DNA from: Symbiodinium natans
Taxonomy: Eukaryota; Sar; Dinophyceae; Suessiales; Symbiodiniaceae
Assembly: GCA_905221605.1 (NCBI GenBank)
Contig: CAJNDS010002464.1
Span: 283,358 to 347,357 of the forward strand
DNA length: 64,000 bases
Direction: 5' to 3'
Below the pieces are notes generated by a model that saw only the letters and a list, made by a program, of their open reading frames with translations, made no database searches and had not been told where the DNA came from. Of the stretch, positions 38,345 to 49,807 are shown piece after piece. Position 1 is the stretch's first letter, and every line of letters starts with the position of its first letter. The position numbers and the translations under genes were made by a program.

Positions 38345-38674
38345 ACCCCTAAAGCCGAAGTTCTGCTCCTGAGCTTGCGTCGGACTTTTACGGTTTAGGG
38401 TTCGGGTTTAGGCTTTAGGGTTCAGGGTTTAGGGTTTAGGCTTTCCTGGGGTTGATTTGGATTTAGTTTTAGAGTGCTACTGACCCTAGGCGCCCTAAGC
38501 TCTGTTGAGCCAACCCAATAGTTATTGCCCGTAGAGACTGCTTGCCCTAAGGCTTCAAATAGCCCAAAGTAGGTAGTATTTTACAGACTTTAGACGTCAA
38601 CGTAGGTGTCACTTGTATCCTTGTAGCCCTACATTTTGTAAACCCTGAACTCTCTTAGCCCCATTCAGGGACTA

Positions 38675-38824
38675 CAGGAGGGTACCTTATAAGGTACCTT
38701 AGGGGTGATTTAGGGGCTACTTAGGTATATAGGGACTATTTCAAGTATAAAACAGGGGTTATATAGGGGAATAAGCAAAAGCTTAAGGAAACAAGCTTAA
38801 GGGTCCCTTCTAGGGGTCCCTCCT
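38675..38824. mobile_element. Foldback element, family E, copy 1
   Basis: CAGGAGGGTACCTTAT at left and CTAGGGGTCCCTCCTT at right, about 150 bp, AT-rich middle. Confidence 0.6.
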
Positions 38825-40975
38825 TGTCCCCCTTCAAGCCGCGCAACCGCAGCCGCAGCCTACGCTTCTCAGCATCTCGAAAATTGAGGTGCGAAGCCGT
38901 GCACGGAGGGCTTGCGCAGTGAGCCAAGGTAAGGCCCGTACTAGTGCCCTACACTACCTTAAACTACCCTGAACCCTACACTACCCTAAACCCAGAACCC
39001 TGAACCCGAAACCCTAAGCCCTAGACCTAGACGACCGACCCACTTCCTAACGCCCCCCCAGCTTTGGACACTGAACCCCCCACCCTAAACCCTAAACCCT
39101 AAACCCTAAACCCTAAAGCCTAAACCCCCTGCGCCCGCTCTTAGAGCCCTAACCCTCAACCTTAAACCGGCTCTTTGCTGTCCTTCCGGCGCCTCGGAGC
39201 CATGGTCCGATTCTGGAACGATGAGGCGACTGTGCGGCAAGCTCGTGGGCTTCAAGCCCCCAATCCCCTTTCAGGGTTTAGGGTTTAGGATTGAGGGTTG
39301 AGGGTTTAGGGTTTCTCTACATGGAGGGGGGGGGGGGGTTCCGACAAGCATGGGGCTCGTTTTGGGGTTCCTAGAATATCTTTTCTTTGTGGTCTAGAAG
39401 ACCCCGAGTATCAAATCTTCCCCAGCGCATTATTTGAACCCTAAACACTCAACGCAGCTCCTGACGCCAGGGGGCCCAAGTTGGCTCAGTACACTTTACA
39501 CTTTTTGGAATACTAACCCCCTACAGAACTGAAAGTGTACACTTTTTTGGGGGCTTCTGAACTCAGCAACCAAGTAAGTTAGGCCCCCCTTCTTTGGGTT
39601 CCCAAGAGAATACGGCGCCCTAACAATAGGGAGTCCCCTCCCGGACAAAAGGCACCCTAAACCCGCTAACCCTATTCGGAGATGTTGAGGGCAAGCTCGT
39701 GGCGTTGAGGCGTGGGCTCATAGCACGGGGGTGTAGTCAGAGCAGGGTTGAGAGTTGAGGGTTTAAGGTTTAGGGTTCAGGGTTGAGGGTTTACGGCTTA
39801 GGACTTAGATTGAATACATCTTGGATATATGACGCTGGTTCAAGATGTTGATTTTCCCGTATATCTTAATCTTTTGAATTATTCGGTATATCTTAGTTAA
39901 ATGAACCCTTTATTATGTTATATGAATTATCGAATCTCAGAGAAAAAAAAATATATATATATGCTATGTGCTTCTTTATTTCAGTATCTGCACTATTCAA
40001 TATCTTTATTGCAAGCCCTGGACCCTAAAATGCGCATTGGGAGGTCTACGGCCAGTTCTACAACTGCAGTGTTGCCGAGCGGGGCTTAGTCAACAAGGCC
40101 CCGCATTCCGGGCGCAGCAAGGGTGTCGGCTTAGATCCCTGCCAGTTTAGGGCGTAGGGCTACCCTACATCCGCTACACCCCCCCATACCCCCCCCTCCC
40201 ATGTATCAACTGTGGCTTCTTTTACTGACGCTTCAGACCTTAGGGCTTGATCTGAGACAAAGCTGCGACTGTTCCAGCGCACGGCGTGCGTGCACATGAG
40301 TGGTTTGGTACTCTAAACTCCAAACCTTCAATGCTAAACCCTAAACCCTAACCCTAAGCCCTAAGCCCTAAACCCTAAACCCTAAACTTTTCTGCCATCT
40401 TCAAGGGCTCACATATCCCTGAACTCTGCTCACTGAGACCCTTACAAAACCTAGAAACCCTGTTCGTTGAAACCCTAATAAACCCTAAACCCTAAACCCT
40501 AAACCCTAAACCCTAAAGCCCACACCGTAGACCCTGAACCCTGAAGCCCTGAAGCCGCGCAACTTCCACACAGACGCCGCCGCTGCTGAGCGACTCCTGG
40601 GCTCCGTCGAGGTGCCTCGGTGGCGCTTGAAGCCCTAAACCCTAAACCCCAAACCCTAAACCCTAAACCCTAAACCCTAAACCCTTGACCCTTGACCCTT
40701 GACGCTTGACCCTTGCCCCTTGCCCTGGGTTACCAAGCCAGTGTAGCCTCTTGAGTGTTTTGCGGCTTGCGGGTCAAAGACTCAGGGAAACCTTTCCCTT
40801 AAACCCGAAACTCGAAGCCCTATACCCTGGACTCTTCACGGGCACGTTGGGGGTACAGCGGGCGGAGTGGGTGGGGCCACAAAGAGATGGGCTCTGGCGA
40901 TTCAAAGTGTTGAGTTTGGTTGGGTGTAGGGTTTGGTTATAGGGTTGGGGGTGTATAGGGTCTAGGGTTTAGGTT

Positions 40976-41056
40976 GGGATGTTCCCCTTTGTACGAACAG
41001 TCCTCAATAGGGATTATAGTACCCCCCCCCCCCTGTTGTAATCCGGGGAATATCCC
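40976..41056. mobile_element. Foldback element, family A, copy 5 (right part shortened)
   Basis: GGGATGTTCCCCTTTGTACG to CCGGGGAATATCCC; the inner right arm is missing after a poly-C run. Confidence 0.55.
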
Positions 41057-41265
41057 AAGGTTTAGGGTTTCTAGGGTGTAGGTGACTTAGGGTTAAGCGT
41101 AAAATCGGGCGGTTTACCCTCCGCACCAAAAATGTTCTAACTCCACCCACCCCCCCCCCCCCTCTTTTTCAATATTCTAACTGCAAGGCTGCAAGGTCGC
41201 CACTATAGGTGACTTAGGGTTCAGGGCCTTAGACATACAGATCCACCCGAAACCCTAAATCTTAA

Positions 41266-41354
41266 AGCCTAAACCCTAAACCCTAAACCCTAAACCCTTA
41301 AACCCTAAACCCTAAACCCTAAACCCTAAACCCTTTAAACCCCCCCCCCCCCCC
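41266..41354. repeat. CCCTAAA array ending in poly-C
   Basis: About ten units, then TTTAAA and a run of about 14 C. Confidence 0.85.
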
Positions 41355-41783
41355 TTCGCCACGGAGGTCGCAGCTGGAGCACTTCCAGGGCACCTTCGCT
41401 GCGTGGAGCCGGGTCTCCCAGCGGTTTTAGGATTTAGGGTTTAGGGTTTAGGGTTTAGGGTTTAGGGCTTGGGGGTTTGAGAACTTACGGTTCTTGGGTC
41501 AAGGGATTTAGGGTTGTAGTTTTTAGGGCTTGAGCAGGAAACCGATAGTTGAACCTCAAACCTGCTGGAGCTTCTTTGTTTGGCAGGAACAAAAAGCCAT
41601 TTCGTATTCCGTGGTTTTAGGGGAAGTAAATACCCTTGGAACTCTGAACCCTGAAAGCCCTAAAGCTGAGATCCCGAAAATGAGCTGATCGCATGCCCTC
41701 ATGAAAGAGGCAACCTCCAGCAACCCCGTAACCCTAAAGACCCTCGCCAAACCCTTAAACCCTGAAACCCTTGAACCTTTAAA
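41355..41783. other. Short gene-free interval
   Basis: GC-rich filler, a TTTAGGG patch (41430-41470) and degenerate motif. No genes seen. Confidence 0.55.
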
Positions 41784-41905
41784 CCCTTAACCCCTAAACT
41801 CCTAAACCCCTAAACCCCTGAACCCCTAAACCCCTAAACCCCCTAAACCCCTAAACCCCTAAACCCCTCCCCTAAACCCCTAAACCCCTAAAACCCTAAA
41901 CCCTA
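41784..41905. repeat. CCCCTAAA 8-bp array
   Basis: About 14 copies of the same 8-bp variant as at 385-521, slightly less regular. Confidence 0.88.
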
Positions 41906-44866
41906 AGCCGCAGCCCAGGTCAAGGAAAAGGAGCGTTGCGAGAAGCCGACTTCAGGCGGGGCGATGCCGCAGCTTGCAAAGATAGGGCACAGGATCCTCC
42001 AGGGACAGCTCGCCCCTACGCCTCATTAACCTCTAAACCTTTACCCTAAACCCGAAACCCTAAACCCTAAACCCTAAAACCCTAAACCATAACAAAACTC
42101 GAAACTCGGAATTTTGCGGTTTAGGGCTTAGGCCATAGAAGGACCCTAAACCCTAAACCCTAAACCCAATTAAGGGTTGGTTCAGGCCCTTCCTCTTGGA
42201 GATTCGCGTGGAGCTGAGTCCGCCGCAGGCCCGTTGCGGGCTTCGAATGGCACCCTGGCTTCGGGGGCTGAGGGCGCCTATAGGGTTTAGGGTTTAGGGT
42301 TTAGGGTTTAGGGGTTAGGGCTACAGTATAGAGCTTCGGGCTAGGGCTATAGGGTTTAGGGTTTGGGGTTTGGGGCTGAGGGTTTAGGGTTTAGGTTCCC
42401 CCCAATGAGACCCTTTGTGTAGTTGGAGCGCGGCGCGTATCTCGCCGCGTGGTTTCCTTCGGTTTCTTGGGTGGGGTGGCTGGAGGGGGTGGGGGGAGGG
42501 GGGATAATTCCGCCCCCCCTATTGCAACTTGCCAGCATGTCCTCAGTCATTTGGTGCTCCAGTTTGCAGGGTTTGGGGCTTGGAGTTTAGCCTTGATGTT
42601 GGGCTTCGGGGTTTAGGCCTCTGGCAACTCTGCAGATGCTAAGACTTAAACCGTAGCCCTCCGACTTGCTAAATCCGCCCTATGGGCTTGGGGGGGGTTA
42701 GGGTTTAGGGTTTAGGGTGTATAGGGCTTAGGGGGTTTAAGGGTACTTACGGCTCTGCTTTGTCCCAGGGTTTAGGGCTAGGACTGAGGATTGAGGATGT
42801 GGGGCTTAGGGTCGAGGTCTCTGGGTTTGAGGTTCTGCGTTGAGGTTTTCCCAAAACCTGATTCCGGAAATCCTACTGCCCCAGAATCCTCAAGCAACTT
42901 TTCCTATAAAGCCCTACACCTTAAAACATCCCTAAGCCCCTTTATCTCTAAACCCCTGAAAGCCCTAAAATCCTTGAAAACGGAAAGTAGTTTTAGGCAT
43001 TTCAGAACTCCTTAAAGGGAGTGAATTCCCTAGGCGAAAACACTAAAATACGTGTTTCCCCCTTAGAGTGCCGTTTATAACGCGCTCCCACCTCTCAGGA
43101 CGCCGAGTACCTTGTAAATAGCACCATTTTTTGCAAATTCCAGCCATCTTAATTTTCAATCTCTGCACGAAAACGCACGGCGAGATGTGCGCCGCGCACC
43201 TAGTTACAACTGTGGCTTGGCGATACCCTGACTAGGGTGATTGCATCAGAACCCTAAACCCTTCTTTCATCCTACAAATGGGCCTTCAAGTACAAAGTGG
43301 CCACTTCTCACAGGAGCATCCCCTTTTCGTCTGAAAATGGTTTGGGGCCGCCTAATATCAAGGAACCAAAAAGGAACCATGCTTGAGTCTTTGAGGCAGC
43401 TGACCAAACAAGACCCTAGATTCCAGTAGGGGCTCGACCTTTGGGCTGCAATGATACCCCCAAGGAACGTACAAGAATGCTTGGCCATACAAGCCCGAGA
43501 GCGATCCCTATGAGCCGGGCTTCTTGCACTGGCTTTGAGAAGGCTTAGAGCTTTCTTCTTGGAGTTTGCATGCTTGTACATTTTCCCTCCCTCCCAGTAC
43601 GAAATCAACTTGGAATGTTCCCCTAAACCCTAAACCCCAAACCCTTTAACCCTTTAACCCTTTAAACCCTAAACCCTAAACCCCCAACCCCAATCCCCAA
43701 ACCCCAGACCCTAAACCCTAAACCCTAAACCCTAACCCCGGGCTCGTTGTTAGGGGCAGTAGAGTAGGCCACCCCCTTGCGCAGGCGCGAGGACTCTGGC
43801 GGGAGTGCGCCCAGCCAGGCGCGGAGACCGGACTGAGACTTTCGGGTTTAGGGTTTAGGGTTTGGGGTTTAGGGTTTAGGGTTTCCGGTTTTTTTAGGGG
43901 GTTTGCGAAGCCGGAAGCTTGCGTTTAGGGCTTTGGGTTTAGGGGTTAAACCCTAAACCCTGAACTTTTTGAAACTAAGGACCCATTTAGGACCCATGTT
44001 CTGGGCTTGCTCAGGCGATTCATCGCTGAACCATGAAACCGGAAGTCCATCGTACCTGAGGTTGGGATGCAGACTTAGGGTTTAGGGTTTAGGGTTTAGG
44101 GTTTAGGGTTTAGGGTTTAGGGTGTAGGATTCGAGGCGTTCGACAGAAGATCTTTTTGAGAGAATGACATCGGCTGCCACGAGAGGACCTAAACCCCAAG
44201 CCAGCTCAAGCCCCCGAAAATCCCTAAGCCCTCAGACCTAGACACGCGTCCTGCATTCAGGTGCGTCTTCGCTTACTTACGACGAGGCGACTGCGTCAAC
44301 TGGGTGTGTTCTCCAGGACCCAGAGTAGGCCCTTATGCCCTTCTTCGGGGTTTGTGTTGCTCCCCAAACCAAAAAGGGTACTCCTGGGTCGAGTTATTTA
44401 GCTCACAGTTCAGGAGCTGCTGGTTTTAGGTGTGGCCTGTTGGTGCTGGAGGCGGAAAACCCCAGTTAAATCTCAAACCTCACGGCAAGTATCGGCCAAA
44501 GCCATCGGAGTTGCTGTATTGCTGGTAGTGGGGTTTTGATCGCCATGCATTTCTAGCTCACGTCTGCTATATAGATTTCACCGCATGGTTCGGAAGCTCT
44601 TCGAGATACCCGAAACTCTAAGGCATAAACCCTAAACCCTGAACCCTAAACCCTAAACCCTAAAGCCTTTCAGTGCAGTTCAGAGGCACGGCTTAGAGGC
44701 TTGTAGGTCGAGGTCGCCCAGCTACTCCGGGAAGCAAAGGGTACCTTTGATGTTGGAGAGGCTCGTTGATGTGTACCTGAGCTCGATCAGAAGGAATCAG
44801 AAACCAGCGGGGGGGCATCCGAAGCCCTCGACCCTGGACTTCCCTCCCTAAGCCCTAAACTCTAAA
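41906..44866. other. Right flank: no genes recognised
   Basis: Short arrays of both orientations (42055-42085, 42285-42315, 43660-43735, 43850-43880, 44075-44125, 44625-44660) and a GGACCCAGAGTAGGCC fragment at 44316 with its AAAAAGGGTACTCC end near 44380. The minus frame 43267-43608 (113 codons) is the longest here; no domain, weak coding character. Confidence 0.6.
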
Positions 44867-45040
44867 CGCTTAAACCCCTAAACTCTAACCCCCTAAACCC
44901 CCTAAACCCCCTAAACCCCCTAAACCCCCTAAACCCCCTAAACCCCCTAAACCCCCTAAACCCCCTTAACCCCCTTAACCCCCTTAACCCCCTTAAACCC
45001 CCTGAACCCCCTAAACCCCCTAAACCCCCTAAACCCCTGA
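44867..45040. repeat. 9-bp CCCCCTAAA array
   Basis: About 17 units; a central group reads CCCCCTTAA. Minus-strand frames rich in Gly-Phe-Arg are translations of this array. Confidence 0.9.
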
Positions 45041-45509
45041 ACCCGAACCCCAAGAAAGCCAAAGACCCCTTGGGGACCTGGCTGTCCAGGCTCTACTGGC
45101 CTACTGCAAAGTGATGGAATCTCCTGTGCGATCCCGGCGACCTTACATGGATGTACCAAGTCTCCGAGTAGAACTTCTAAACCCCAAACCCTAAACCCCC
45201 TGTAACCCTCTGGAGTTGGGCTTTGGGGTTTGACTTTTGGTTTGGGGTTTTGGGCTTTTCCCTAGAACCTTGCCCATCCCAAGAGCCCACCACATGCCCG
45301 CAACATCATAGGGCTTAGGGTTCAGGGTTTGGGGCTTAGGGTTTAGGGTTTAGGGTGAAATTCGGGGTACAGTGACAGCGCTGGATAAGAAACCTCTAAG
45401 TTTTGGCGAGGGTACCCTCGGTTTCTTAATTATGAAGCCCACTCAATTTCCGGAACTATAGCCTCCACACTTTTGAAGGTACCCTCGATTTCTTAACGAA
45501 TTTCTTAAT

Positions 45510-45582
45510 GGGATTCGAACTGGTAACGTTTGAATGAGTAAGGCGACGCCTTATCCATTAGGCTGATCGCTCAAGTTCTTAC
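45510..45582 (-). other. tRNA-derived relic (Arg-like D arm)
   Basis: Read on the minus strand, CAGCCTAATGGATAAGGC fits a tRNA D arm with an A box, and AGTTCGAATCC fits a T loop with a B box at about the right distance. The anticodon, T and acceptor stems do not pair, so it is not a functional tRNA; a pseudogene or tRNA-derived SINE head is likely. Confidence 0.4.
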
Positions 45583-45804
45583 TTGGGGGCTCCACGCAAA
45601 TCGGCAATCCGGCCTCTCGATTTCTTATTTCGAGCCCTGAATGTGTAGTCCTTTTCGCTGCTCAAGCCTGAAGCTTCAAGCCCCCCTGCCTCAAATTAAG
45701 AAATCCAGTCAATTTCGTAATTTGAGGGTTTTGGTCCCGCCCCAACCCCCCGCCCTCCCCCCCCCCCCCCCCCCTGCCCTCCCCCCCCCCCCCCCCCCCC
45801 CTGC

Positions 45805-45980
45805 CCCTCAATTTCTTAGATTTAAGAAATCCAGCCCCTCAATTTCTTAAATTTAAGAAATCCAGCGCCTCGAATTCTTAAATTTAAGAAACTCGGCCCC
45901 TCGATTTCTTTAATTTATGAAATCCAGCCCCTCGATTTCTTAAATTTAAGAAATCCAGCGCCTCGAATTCTTAAATTTGT
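45805..45980. repeat. About 31-bp satellite with palindromic core
   Basis: Six units of CCAGCCCCTCGATTTCTTAA followed by ATTTAAGAAAT. Each unit contains a near-perfect inverted repeat (TTTCTTAAATTTAAGAAA). Related TTTCTTAAT pieces extend from about 45420 to 46170, interrupted by poly-C runs. Confidence 0.9.
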
Positions 45981-46603
45981 GGTCCATTCCCCCTCCCCCG
46001 CCCCCCCCCCCTCTCCCCCCCGCAATTTCTTAATTTCAAATCTAAGAAATTTAGGGCCCAGGATGAGGGTACTCTCGATTTCTTAATTTAGTCTTGCTCT
46101 TAATTTTCGCATTTTTTATCCGGGGTCCAGCCGCGAGCATGCTCGTTTCTTAATCCAGTGATTTCTTAATCAGTGCTTGTCACTACCTTATGGGGGTCCT
46201 TATTATAAGGGAATCCTACTATTTGCTCTTTTAACGGGTCCTTAGTTTTCGTAAACCCCACGTCACTGGTGAAGTCTGCGCCGAGTAGGCTGAAGTTGCG
46301 AAGTTGTCGCATGTTTTGGATGCTTTGGCGGGGCCAGGCGAAGCCCCAAAGCCCCAAACCCCAAACCCCAAACCCCAACCCCTTAACCCTAAACCTCTCT
46401 TACTATATGTATGTATATATATACATAAACTCTAAGGACTTAGGCACAACACGTAGTGGGCAAGGCACAAACCTTCGAAGATGGTAAGTGTGTATAATCT
46501 TAATGTTACGGGATTCTCTGGGCGGGTGGGTGGGTACTTCTCCATCACACGATGAGATGAGCTGCTGAACCCTGAACCCTAAATCCTGAACCCTGAACCC
46601 TAA

Positions 46604-46784
46604 ACCCATAAACCCATAAACCCATAAACGCATAAACCCATAAACCCATAAACCCATAAACCCATAAACCCATAAACCCATAAACCCATAAACCCATAGA
46701 CCCATAAACCCATAAACCCATAAACCCATAAACCCATAAACCCATAGACCCATAGACCCATAAACCCATAAACCCATAAACCCA
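46604..46784. repeat. 8-bp CCCATAAA array
   Basis: About 22 copies of CCCATAAA with three CCCATAGA units. The long Met/Gly/Leu/Trp frames on the minus strand are translations of this array, not proteins. Confidence 0.92.
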
Positions 46785-46894
46785 TAAACCCTAAACCCTA
46801 ACCCATGATTTAGCCAGGAGCTTCCGCACCGCGCCAGGGGCTGCGCCGCCGGGGCTCGGGGACCTGGGCGGCAGAGGGACTTGCAGGGGGTGAA

Positions 46895-47265
46895 GGGTTT
46901 GGGGTTTAGGGTTTTAGGGTTGAGGTTTTTGGGGTTTTAGGGTTTAGGGTTTGGGGTTTGGAGTTTTGGGGTTTTAAGGTTTTAGGGTTGAGGTTTTTGT
47001 GGTTTTAGGGTTTTAGGGTTTTAGGGTTTTGGAGTTTTGGGGTTTTAAGGTTTTAGGGTTTTAGGGTTTTGGGGTTCTAGGGTTTTAGGGTTTTAGGGTT
47101 TTAGGGTTTTAGGGTTTTAGGGTTCTAAGGTTCTAGGGTTTTAGGGTTTTAGGGTATTAGGGTTTCAGGGTTTTAGGGTTTTAGGGTTTTGGGGCTTTAG
47201 GGTTTTAGAGTTGTAGGGTTTTAGGGTTTCAGGGTTTCAGGGTTTCATGGTTTTAGGGTTTGGGG
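46895..47265. repeat. 8-bp TTTTAGGG-type array
   Basis: Around 45 degenerate units of the Chlamydomonas-like TTTTAGGG motif, with TTTTGGGG and TTTCAGGG variants. Confidence 0.88.
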
Positions 47266-48295
47266 CTTTGGGTTGCCAGGTTGAGGGTTTAGGGTTGAGG
47301 GTTATTGACGGTGTAGAGTCCTTTGGGGTCCAAGGTTTGGGGTTTAAGGTCTAGGGTCAAGGTTTTAGGGTTGAGGGTTTAGGGTCTGGGGTCTAGGGTT
47401 TAGGGTTATGGTTTAGGGTTTATTTGAGGGTTAGGCTTTGGGGTCTGGGGTTAAGGTGTCAGGGGTCAAGGGTTCAGGGGCTGGGGCTTACAACAGCAGA
47501 TTTCTTAGAAGGGTCCCTTAAGCCTACTATATGACCCTGACATATGCTTTGTATTGAAACGTTTTAGGCTGAAGTAGAGGACTTCAGGGGGTAACGTTTC
47601 CCCCACACCTTAGTGTCGGGGTTGCTGAGTTTTGGGGTTTAGGGGTTTATCGCTTTCGGTCTGTTTGATTTTTTTAGTTTTTTTTTTTTTTGGGGGGGGG
47701 GAGAGCAAGCCCCGCACCCCAAACCCTAGACCCCAAATTCCAAACCCCAAACCCGAGCCCGGTGCAGGATGCTTTTGGTTTAGGTCTCCTGTTCATTGAT
47801 GGAGTAGCCCGAATGCCCTTTGGCGTGCACAAGCCTTCGCGGTGATCACTCAAACCCCTAAACCCTAAACCCTAAACCCTAAACCCTAAACCGAGGTTGC
47901 TACCGTCAAGCCAAGGGATCCATGTATGGGCCCCGTGCTATATGCCCTCAACCCTAACCCTTATCTAGGTCAGTGTTAGGGATCCTTTTTACTTTTTGGG
48001 TTATGGGCTTTCTTATATATAAACCAAAAAGGATCCTTTTTTCTTCCTAGGGGAACAGGGATTTAGTTATGTAAACTCCCTATAAACAAGGGTGAGGGAC
48101 CATACTAGGGGCCCATGGTTCCAACCTTAGACAAAAGAGGGGAGGGATGGAGGGATTGGGGGAATTGAGGTTGTAAGGTTTTGGGGTTTTGAGGTCTGGG
48201 GTTTTGGGTTTTTGGGTTTGGGGTGGTTAGTGGTGTTGAAAGCTTGGGCTGCTCTCCTCAATGCCTGTGCTCAGGGACTCGGGGCAGAAACGTGA
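47266..48295. other. Gene-free stretch
   Basis: Degenerate TTTAGGG to 47480, a T/G run (47675-47700), a small CCCTAAA array (47860-47892), and a short foldback-like piece (about 47985-48045: GGATCCTTTTT ... AAAAAGGATCC). Confidence 0.6.
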
Positions 48296-48690
48296 GGTTA
48301 CGGTGTTGCACTAGGGGATGATCTTCGGTGTTTCTGCTACACCTTAAAGTTGCTGGGTCAAGCACATCTCCGGGAGTCGCCGAGTCAACCGGTGGCACAG
48401 CACGTTGGGGGCAAGGCGCATCTCCGATTGTGCTTTCAAGTGTTGGGCATGGGAGACAAGAATGGATGCGACATCGCACAGGCCACTCACGAGGCCGTGC
48501 TGAAGGGCAGGGGCCTACTTGACCGCAAGTCAACGTTAATATTGGAGAAGCCTGTGCCAATTGGCCCTGCGTGGGAGGGAGTCTATCTTGACGACTTCTT
48601 GGTCACGAAGCGGGTAAAGGTCCCTACCGCTGTTGCACTCGACGGAGTTTTTACTTTGAAAAGCCTGACAAGCTGCAGGCCACTTCACAT
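48296..48690 (+). pseudogene. Reverse-transcriptase fragment of a retroelement, decayed
   Basis: The frame open from 48296 reads GVALGDDLRCFCYTLKLL, then MGDKNGCDIAQATHEAVL and WEGVYLDDFLVTKRV. YLDD is the YxDD catalytic motif of reverse transcriptase, and the segment before it resembles RT sequences I associate with dinoflagellate retroelements. No in-frame ATG begins it, the 5' and 3' parts of an RT are missing, and the segment between LKLL and MGDKN looks degenerate. At about 48691 it passes abruptly into CCCTAAA-like sequence that keeps the frame open to 48796 only by chance. Confidence 0.6.
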
Positions 48691-49807
48691 GAACCCTAAA
48701 CCCTTTAAACCCTCAACCCAACTAAACCTGAAGACACAACCAGCTAACTTCTGCACCCCCCTAATCCCAAAAGCTAAAAACCCCAAAAGGGTATAGGGCT
48801 TCGGGCTTCTAGGTGATATTCGTAGGAGTTGGGCATCCTACGGTGCTCAAAAGGACCCGTCCCCGTAACGAGTTCTCTCCTGAGCAAGTTCCCCATGAAG
48901 ATCCCCTGTCCCCGCCAGGAGTTCCATTAAGGGACTAGTTTCAGGGTTCAGGGCTTATAATAAGGCTTGGGCCCCACATTCCCGGATTCCCCCACTCAGA
49001 GTCAGTATGCTACGGGAATAATTACTGTGCGCTAGAGGTGCCCAGTGGAGGAGCTTCCCCTCAGAGCTGAAAAGGCACGAGAGGGTTCTTAAACCCTAAA
49101 CCCAAAGCCCGAAGTCCCCCCTACGCCCTAAGCCTACAGCGCTTATCGGGTTTGTAGCTGGGGCGGGATTGATGGTGTGGGCGTTCATGTACAAAATTAG
49201 CGGCCGCGTTAGGAGTATGTACTGGGATCTCGTTGTACAAGTTTCGGGTTACGAGTTTTGGACCCACAGCCTTAACCTAAACCCTAAACCCCGAACCCTC
49301 AACCCTGGACATTTCAAGGGCCACGCTAAATCCTAGTAGTAGTGCTTATAATCAAGGGACGACAGGAGGGACCCCTTCAAAGGGACCTCAGGGGCCATTT
49401 AGGGGTTATTTGGGGGCTACTTTAGTAAATAGGGTGTGTGTACATATATATATATATATACATACACCCTAAACCCTAAACCCTAAACCCTAAACCAGGG
49501 TCCCTTCTAGGGGTCCCTCCTGATACCCCCTTAGTGCAAGCGCATTGCCGACTTGCAACTTCATCACTGCACGGGTTCGCGGTTTACAGGGTTTGGGTTT
49601 ATTAGGCTTGGTGTTGATAGGGTTTGCTGTTTATAGGGCTTAGGGTTTAGGGTTTGGGGTTTATAGGGTTGAGGGTTTAGGGTTTGTGGTTTAGTGCTTA
49701 GGGTTTCGGATTCTCATGAGCTTCAGAGGAGCTCTACTACGGCCTAGAGGAGCTGCCAGAGAAGAGGACGAGCGCGCTGTTTGAGAGTTCAGGTCCGGGG
49801 TTGAGGG
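48691..49807. other. Gene-free stretch
   Basis: Holds degenerate CCCTAAA (49080-49140, 49270-49310), a family E foldback (49363-49522) and TTTAGGG variants (49565-49720). No coding region supported. Confidence 0.55.
49363..49522. mobile_element. Foldback element, family E, copy 2, with internal microsatellite and CCCTAAA array
   Basis: AGGAGGGACCCCTTC (left) and CTAGGGGTCCCTCCT (right) are near-exact inverses. The centre holds a TA microsatellite (49441-49465) and four CCCTAAA units (49466-49498), absent from copy 1 at 38675. Confidence 0.65.

Larger units (their letters stand above)
37054..41265. other. Right flank: no genes; telomeric patches, foldbacks and AT-rich interludes
   Basis: Includes a tRNA-like segment (about 37539-37612), an AT/T-rich interlude (37880-38170), family A copies (38247, 40976), one family E copy (38675), short CCCTAAA arrays (39080-39115, 40340-40390, 40480-40515, 40635-40685) and an AT-rich piece (39800-40010). 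Open frames are below about 80 codons and show no domains. Confidence 0.6.

Noticed and set aside
44862-45159. Gly-Phe-Arg and Gly-Val-Lys repeat proteins
   Set aside because: Translation of the 9-bp CCCCCTAAA array on the minus strand.
46403-46785. Long minus-strand frames rich in Met, Gly, Leu, Trp, Val and Tyr
   Set aside because: They are translations of the CCCATAAA 8-bp array; all three frames of an 8-bp repeat give the same 8-residue cycle, so openness carries no coding information.
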